64,000 nucleotides of DNA. Origin: Letharia columbiana. Its lineage: Eukaryota > Ascomycota > Lecanoromycetes > Lecanorales > Parmeliaceae. Under the pieces are notes generated by a model. That model did not search any database. It was not told the DNA's origin and was given only the letters and a program-made list of their open reading frames with translations. Numbering within the stretch: position 1 is the first letter of the stretch; every line of letters starts with the position of its first letter. Position numbers and translations under genes: made by a program. The stretch spans positions 40,119 through 104,118 of the forward strand of contig NW_023501169.1 of the NCBI RefSeq assembly GCF_014066305.1, read 5' to 3'. Shown piece after piece: positions 59,116-64,000 of the stretch.

Positions 59116-59784
59116 ATAAAATTATTATTATTAAGAATATAACTTAGCTCTCTTAAAATTTCGCATTATATACTCTTTATAATTTTTTATTAAATTATTA
59201 CTTAGTAAACGAAGAATATTATTATAATTTAATTTATTATTTTTATTATATTAATATAATATATTATTATAATAATATTATAAGAGAAGAATTTATTATA
59301 ATAATTATAGCTAATTAAATCTCTAAAAAAAATTAAAATAATATATATTTAAATAAATTAAAATCGTTCGATATCTTACTCTAATAGCTATTTTATTATT
59401 TAAAAGATTTTACTACGATAGAAGATAATATAGAATTTATACTACTAATTAATATATTATCTTTATTTCTTTTTAATATTTTAAAACTTATTATTATAAA
59501 GATATAGTCTTTCTCTATTTTTTATAAATAATTATTATAGATTAATTCTTTATACTTAATATATCTTTCTAATTAGACCTTAATACGCCTCTTTTTATAT
59601 ATTTATATTTATATATAGATTAAAAACGTATAATAAGCGATTAGAGTTCGATTTAACTTAGAGCTAAAACTAAAATTTAATTTAACTTAGAAAAATTCAA
59701 CTTTATAAATTTAATTCATATGTTTTTACTTGTTATAAAATATAATAATAATAAGATTTAGAGATTATATCTTCTAAGAGGAAA

Positions 59785-60030
59785 TATAATTATAAGAGTA
59801 AAAGTACTTAAAGCGAATTAATAAGCTCGCTTATATTACTTATTAGATTATAAGCTATATAATTAAAATAAATATTTAATATACTTAATAAAGTCTTAAA
59901 TACTTATAATTTTTTTTTTTTTTTTAGTTATTAGTTTATTTAATAACTAATCTATTTATTCTATTAACTATATATCTAGATCTTATAATTATATAGCTAC
60001 TACGTAGTTTTATTAAAAGAGACTTTACTA
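59785..60030 (+). mobile_element. Family X, left-end fragment (copy 3)
   Basis: It matches the first about 245 bp of the X copies at 19436 and 42190 (GAGTAAAAGTACTTAAAGCG, poly-T at about 59910) and then diverges near 60030. It may be a solo terminal repeat or a truncated insertion. Confidence 0.6.
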
Positions 60031-60520
60031 TCTTATAACGATTTCGTTCGATAATTCTATAATCTCGCTAAGTAAGAATCGAATATAGAATAGTCGAAAA
60101 AATCTTTCTCGTTAGATAACTATCTTTCTATCTATTAATATATAGAAAGATATATAAAAAGTACTTTATATAACTATATAATAGTTATTTAGAACTTCTT
60201 TAATAGATATAGTTAAATAAAATAGATATTCTTTATATTTACTTATTATAATAAGAAGAATAATATTAAATAGTAATAAGAATAATACTTATAGCTATCT
60301 CTTTAAATAGAGAGTTATTTATAATGAAAATATAGCTATTATAGTTATAAATGTTTATTATTTCTATATACTTAGCGTATATTAGACCTTAAATTATAAG
60401 TTAATTTATAATTTATATTATTTTTAATATGTAATATAGTCTAATAAGTAAAAATATAATTATCGAATATAACCGTGTATATATAGTACGCTAAGTTGAA
60501 AATATGTTGGCATAATTTGA

Positions 60521-61412
60521 AAATATGTGGTTACCGAAGGGGCCCTTAGCTGAGGGACTGAGGCAAAAATTGAAAGGCGGCAAGGCCATGCTGAGTCATG
60601 CAAACTTGCCACTTGACATAGCGCCAAGCCACCCACGCCTCTTCCATTCTCTTTCTTTCTCTTTCTTCCAACTCATTTCTTCCTTCCTTTCATCCATCAA
60701 TCCACAACCAATCTTCACCAACAGCAGCGTACATCACGCTGATTTGACACCCATCCCAGACACATCTTGACCTTCGCCTCTTTCTCCACTGTCCAGTCCA
60801 GATCGACTCTACGTTGGCGTCATTCTGCTCACCCGCTCACCCGCTCCCTGCTCGATATCGACTCGCGACTGAGTCATCTAGCACATACTATCATACTCAT
60901 ATCAATCCAAACACAAGAAGGTCAAGGCCTGTTAATATCCTGGTCTTGGTTGAGGACATTGGAGGAGGGAAATACTGCTGGCATTGGATTCGTGCCTGGG
61001 GTTTTTGATGCTGTTAGGGACTGCTGTCCACTGTTTAACATTCAAATTCTTTCTTTTTCGGAGTTTCTGCTGTGTATACGAGTCAGAGGTTTCTGTAATC
61101 AGGCATACTGCGAACTCTGTGCTTGTGCTCATCCAGCGCTCAAAATCCAAGAAAACGATTTGTGCTCGCAAGAACAGACTGCTTTAGGATATTGCAAGAC
61201 ACAATTAATCTCTTGTTCAGAATACTAATCTTGAATCTTGCCGTTCGACGTCCTAAGATCGTTCTTGAGTGGGTCTACGACCTCACCAACTGCTGTTGAG
61301 CCTCCACGACCTAGACCCTTGCAGACGACACCCGGTTTCGCTTTCCTCGGACGCTATTATCGCTCAACAAGCCTCCCTATCTGAACTATCTGTGATTTAG
61401 ATCCTAAGCATC
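60521..61412. promoter_or_regulatory. Upstream region and probable leader of MPE1
   Basis: GC content returns to normal at about 60520. The stretch 60640-60760 is CT-rich and 60760-61410 has no convincing coding frame, so it is probably promoter and 5' UTR of MPE1. Small open frames are present but lack any family feature. Confidence 0.5.
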
Positions 61413-63406
61413 ATGTCCTCTTCCGTGTTCTTCCGCTTCAAATCTCAAAGGGAGCCATCTAGGGTAGCCTTTGATGGGACTGGCATCTCGGTCTTCGAAT
61501 TGAAACGAGAGATCATAACCATGAATCGACTTGGTGATGGTACAGACTTTGAATTGATCATAACTTCTGAAGACACCAACGAAGGTAAGTTTGCCAACGG
61601 CGCAGACTATGCTCCCCGTGGAATTTGTCATGTCCGAGATTCTAAAATGGCTGCAGAGTACGATGACGATACCTCAATAATACCCCGATCGACTACCGTC
61701 ATCGCGAAGAGACTTCCTGCTGTGAAAGCAGGACGAGGAGGGGCTGCACGATATGTATCTGGCAAGATACCTCAAAATGCGAAGAATTTTCATCGAATGG
61801 AAGCCCCCGCAACTAAATCCTCGTCTTTCAACGCATCCAATGGGGCAACAGCGATGAACGGAGCCCAGAACGAAGAGGAAAGGATCGCGGCAATGTTCAA
61901 AATGGGCGCAGATCAGTGGGCGCAGCAACAACAAGAAATGGCCAGGTAAGTTTCGAGTTTCCACGGAATGAAGGAGTTTGACTACTAAAATGAATCAATG
62001 AAAGTGCTACACCAGTGCACCGCGCTGGCCCCAATAAAGGCAAACCGGCGAACCTGCCAGATCATCCTCCTCCTCCTGGATATATTTGCTACCGATGTGG
62101 CGAAAAGGGCCATTGGATTATGGTGTGTCCCACGAACGACGACCCTGCATACGACGGTCGACCTCGTGTAAAGCGCACAACGGGAATCCCTCGCTCATTC
62201 CTAAAAACGATTCAGAAGCCGACGTCGCTCGTCAACGACGGTACCATGGATGACACAAAACAACCGGCGGGAATCATGGTCAATGCTGAGGGAGAATGGG
62301 TCATCGCAGAACCTGACAAAGCAGCATGGGCGCAGTTTCAGGCGAAGGCTAAGGTTGCTGCCGTGGCCCAGGAAGCTGCTGCGCGTGGTAGTAAAGAGCT
62401 TCATGACAGAGGATTAGAATGCTCGATCGACAAGCATCTGTTTGTAGATCCCACAAAGACACCATGCTGTCAATCAACATTTTGCCGTGATTGCATCACT
62501 AATATATTACTCGAAAACGACTTGCGCTGCCCCGAGTGTTCTACTGAGAACGTTCCGATTGACGATCTAGTGCCTGATGAGCAAATGATGACCAAGGTTC
62601 GAAGCTATGAGGAAGAAAAAGCTGCCGATCAGGTTCGAAAAGAGAGCTCGAAGAGCCCGGTCAAAGGTGGGCCACAGAAAGGTGTTGACTCGCCACCTAA
62701 CAACGACTCAGTCAAGACAACGCCGCCGCAGAAATCTCAGGCCGTTAGTGCCACTTCACGGAAACGGCCTGCCGAGTCAGAGCTTGCCAACGAGCGTAAG
62801 GCACCTGCTCCCGCTGTTGGAGTTCCAGAGCATAAATCTGTCAACGGTACCAAGTCAGAATTCCACCAGCAGAAGACAGGCGTAGCATCCAACATGCCTG
62901 CTAATCAACAACCTTCGCTCTCGAATGGGAATTTCACAATGCCGCAAGCGATGAATTCCATGGCCTTTCCCAACATGAATGGCTTCATGGGCGTGCCGAT
63001 GAGCATGGCGCCTGTAATGAACATGAATGGTGCGATGCCGAACCCTATGCTGATGGCAAATGGATCATTCACGGGGAACGACTGGAATAACGTGTGGGGA
63101 GGCGGCTTTCCACAGCAAATCATGAACATGGCGGGGGGTGGCTTCCAGAACAGTATGATGCCAAATGGTGGCTACAATCAATATAATGCGCCGGGCAATA
63201 GCTTCATGAACATGAATGGCATTGGAATGAATGGCCAGAGCATGAATGGCCAAGGAATGGGTTCATTTGCTAATCAACAGCGGACGACTTTCAGCGCTCC
63301 GACGACCAACGAGGAAGACAGCGCGTACTTTCGCAAGCCGGTTAATCCACACCGCCATCAAGCCAGACGGAATGTGCAAAGGCCGACAGACTACCGCGAG
63401 ATCTAG
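61413..63406 (+). CDS. MPE1: Cleavage and polyadenylation factor subunit Mpe1 (RBBP6 family)
   Basis: Mpe1 is a subunit of the cleavage and polyadenylation factor and acts in pre-mRNA 3' end processing; the family is also linked to ubiquitin ligation. Three exons are inferred: 61413-61584, 61657-61945 and 62005-63406 (introns 72 and 59 nt), giving 620 residues. Domains in order: the ubiquitin-like DWNN domain (VFFRFKSQREPSRVAFDGTG, EDTNEEYDDDTSIIPRSTTV across intron 1), a CCHC zinc knuckle (CYRCGEKGHWIMVC, about residues 182-195), and a RING-like domain (about 293-332: LECSIDKHLFVDPTKTPCCQ, STFCRDCI, DLRCPEC). The first RING pair reads CSID rather than CxxC, which is how I recall fungal Mpe1. 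The C-terminal third is low-complexity, rich in Asn, Met, Gly (repeats of MNGxSMNGQ type). Intron 1 is in frame, so retention would insert 24 codons. Confidence 0.93.
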
Positions 63407-63904
63407 ACCGAGCAGGGATCAATGAACGTATCTGCCCGGACTTGGAAGGTCGGACATATATCAACATCAGTACGCATGGAATATGGGAGTCACGGAAAAG
63501 GGTTATTGGCATGGTCAAAGGATTGAGCATGGCGTCTCTGGATCGATACCCCTAACTTTCAAGCGTTTTCTGCGTTTGGCGTCGGGGAAGAAACATCAAC
63601 GCGTTGACGAGACATTTTGCGATTGCATGACGTTTGACTGGTTGGGAGGAGAGCTCCCGCACCAGTCTATGTATATGCTACAAAAGAATTATCGATGTAC
63701 CCTATCAGTTCGTGTGCAAGTATTCGTGTTTGTATCATTGACCTTATGACCTGTTAAGCTTTACGTTTGAGGAAGCCCTTATCTGAATATTGAAGGCTAC
63801 TCGAGAGGGGATGTATTATTCGAACACCCCCATTCTATCCATCGACACACCCCATAGATGTGTGCGCGAAAGTGGTTGTACGCTTTCAAGCCTACAACTA
63901 GTAT
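63407..63904. other. 3' flank of MPE1
   Basis: About 500 bp of ordinary composition with only short unconvincing frames. It should hold the MPE1 3' UTR. No RNA gene or repeat was seen. Confidence 0.45.
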
Positions 63905-64000
63905 AAGGTATTATTTAGTAATAAACTACTAGTAATAGCCTCTTAATCTAGTCGTAATAATTAATAAAACTTATCTCGCTTCTAGCGATTATAATATAAT
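63905..64000. repeat. Start of a third AT-rich block
   Basis: From about 63905 the sequence becomes AT-rich with CA/TG loss and retained CG (TAGTCGTAATAATTAATAAA), like blocks A and B. Only its first 96 bases are visible. Confidence 0.6.

Larger units (their letters stand above)
54415..59738. mobile_element. 5.3-kb element with about 370-bp terminal inverted repeats (element T, copy T2)
   Basis: The left end AAGTAAAGGCCTATAAATTA and following about 400 bp recur inverted at about 59365-59738 (AAGTAAAAACATATGAATTA read inverted), including AAGTTRAATTTTTCTAAGTT, CTTATTATACGTTTTTAATC, GCGTATTAAGGTCTAATTAG and the TTAGTAGTATAAATTCTATA segment. Inside are RIP-mutated satellite units (about 55150-55760 and, inverted, 57870-58760), the module with AACGCGTTTATAAGTAG in both orientations (55800-56440; 57230-57780) and an inverted copy of the 627-bp element (56454-57010). 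The internal arrangement is itself partly palindromic around 56700-57000. No transposase is recognisable. Long TIRs without a visible LTR suggest a DNA transposon of MULE-like or foldback type; this is an inference. Confidence 0.72.
39640..60520. repeat. RIP-mutated AT-rich block B with nested elements
   Basis: It shows the same CA/TG-poor, CG-retaining composition as block A, with abrupt non-mutated islands at 44335-44634, 49630-51000, part of 53860-54360 and 58820-59115. It is built from nested repeats described individually. Stretches without a named element are about 41210-42190, 48250-49377 and 60030-60480. Long reading frames are absent. A cytosine-to-thymine biased process acting on duplicated DNA (RIP) is the simplest explanation. 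Confidence 0.93.

Noticed and set aside
17450..60520. Mitochondrial DNA as an explanation of the AT-rich blocks
   Set aside because: The loss is specific to CA/TG with CG kept, and recognisable Ty3/Gypsy polymerase remnants occur; this is nuclear RIP DNA.
60525..61228. Open frames upstream of MPE1
   Set aside because: CT-rich leader-type sequence; no domain; frames overlap each other and precede the clear MPE1 start.
1..64000. tRNA, rRNA and telomere repeats
   Set aside because: I looked for tRNA arm consensus, rRNA-like blocks and TTAGGG arrays and saw none, but weak tRNAs cannot be excluded without a covariance search.

Overview
This window is nuclear DNA from a filamentous ascomycete (Pezizomycotina, probably a Dothideomycete; the class is an inference). 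The evidence is short GT-AG introns (47-156 nt, often with CTRAY-like branch sites), fungal-type proteins, and two long AT-rich blocks almost empty of CA and TG dinucleotides while CG is kept. That last feature is the mark of repeat-induced point mutation (RIP).

Layout. Gene island 1 (about 1-16.9 kb) holds an unidentified partial gene at the left edge (-), nicotianamine synthase (+), the 2H cyclic phosphodiesterase CPD1 (-), a secreted GH128 glycoside hydrolase (+), a flavin-carrier/TRP-like membrane protein (-), DNA polymerase epsilon subunit B DPB2 (-), a NASP/Sim3-type histone chaperone (+) and a Yippee zinc protein (-). Two related TIR miniature elements lie at its right edge. RIP block A (about 17.45-30.85 kb) is nested retrotransposon and repeat wreckage. 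Gene island 2 (about 30.98-39.3 kb) holds MRM2 (+), ATG7 (-), DCD1 (+), a possible small gene (-) and HIS7 (+), with an intact 195-bp MITE just upstream of HIS7. RIP block B (about 39.64-60.52 kb) is a second nested stack: a decayed Ty3/Gypsy element, a 12.9-kb inverted-repeat pair, a 5.3-kb element with long terminal inverted repeats, several MITEs, and a tandem 180-bp satellite that largely escaped RIP. Gene island 3 holds MPE1 (61.4-63.4 kb). A third AT-rich block begins at about 63.9 kb.

The genes are housekeeping genes of unrelated pathways: metal chelation, RNA processing, histidine synthesis, dTMP supply, autophagy, replication, chromatin and mRNA 3' end formation. There is no operon or obvious biosynthetic cluster. 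DPB2 and the histone chaperone share a 339-bp divergent promoter; ATG7 and DCD1 share one of 297 bp. Exon coordinates were derived by hand from splice consensus, reading-frame closure and family motifs; each spliced model closes to a whole number of codons. The most unusual content is in the AT-rich blocks: several TIR element families, some with target-site evidence visible in the sequence, and islands that RIP did not mutate.
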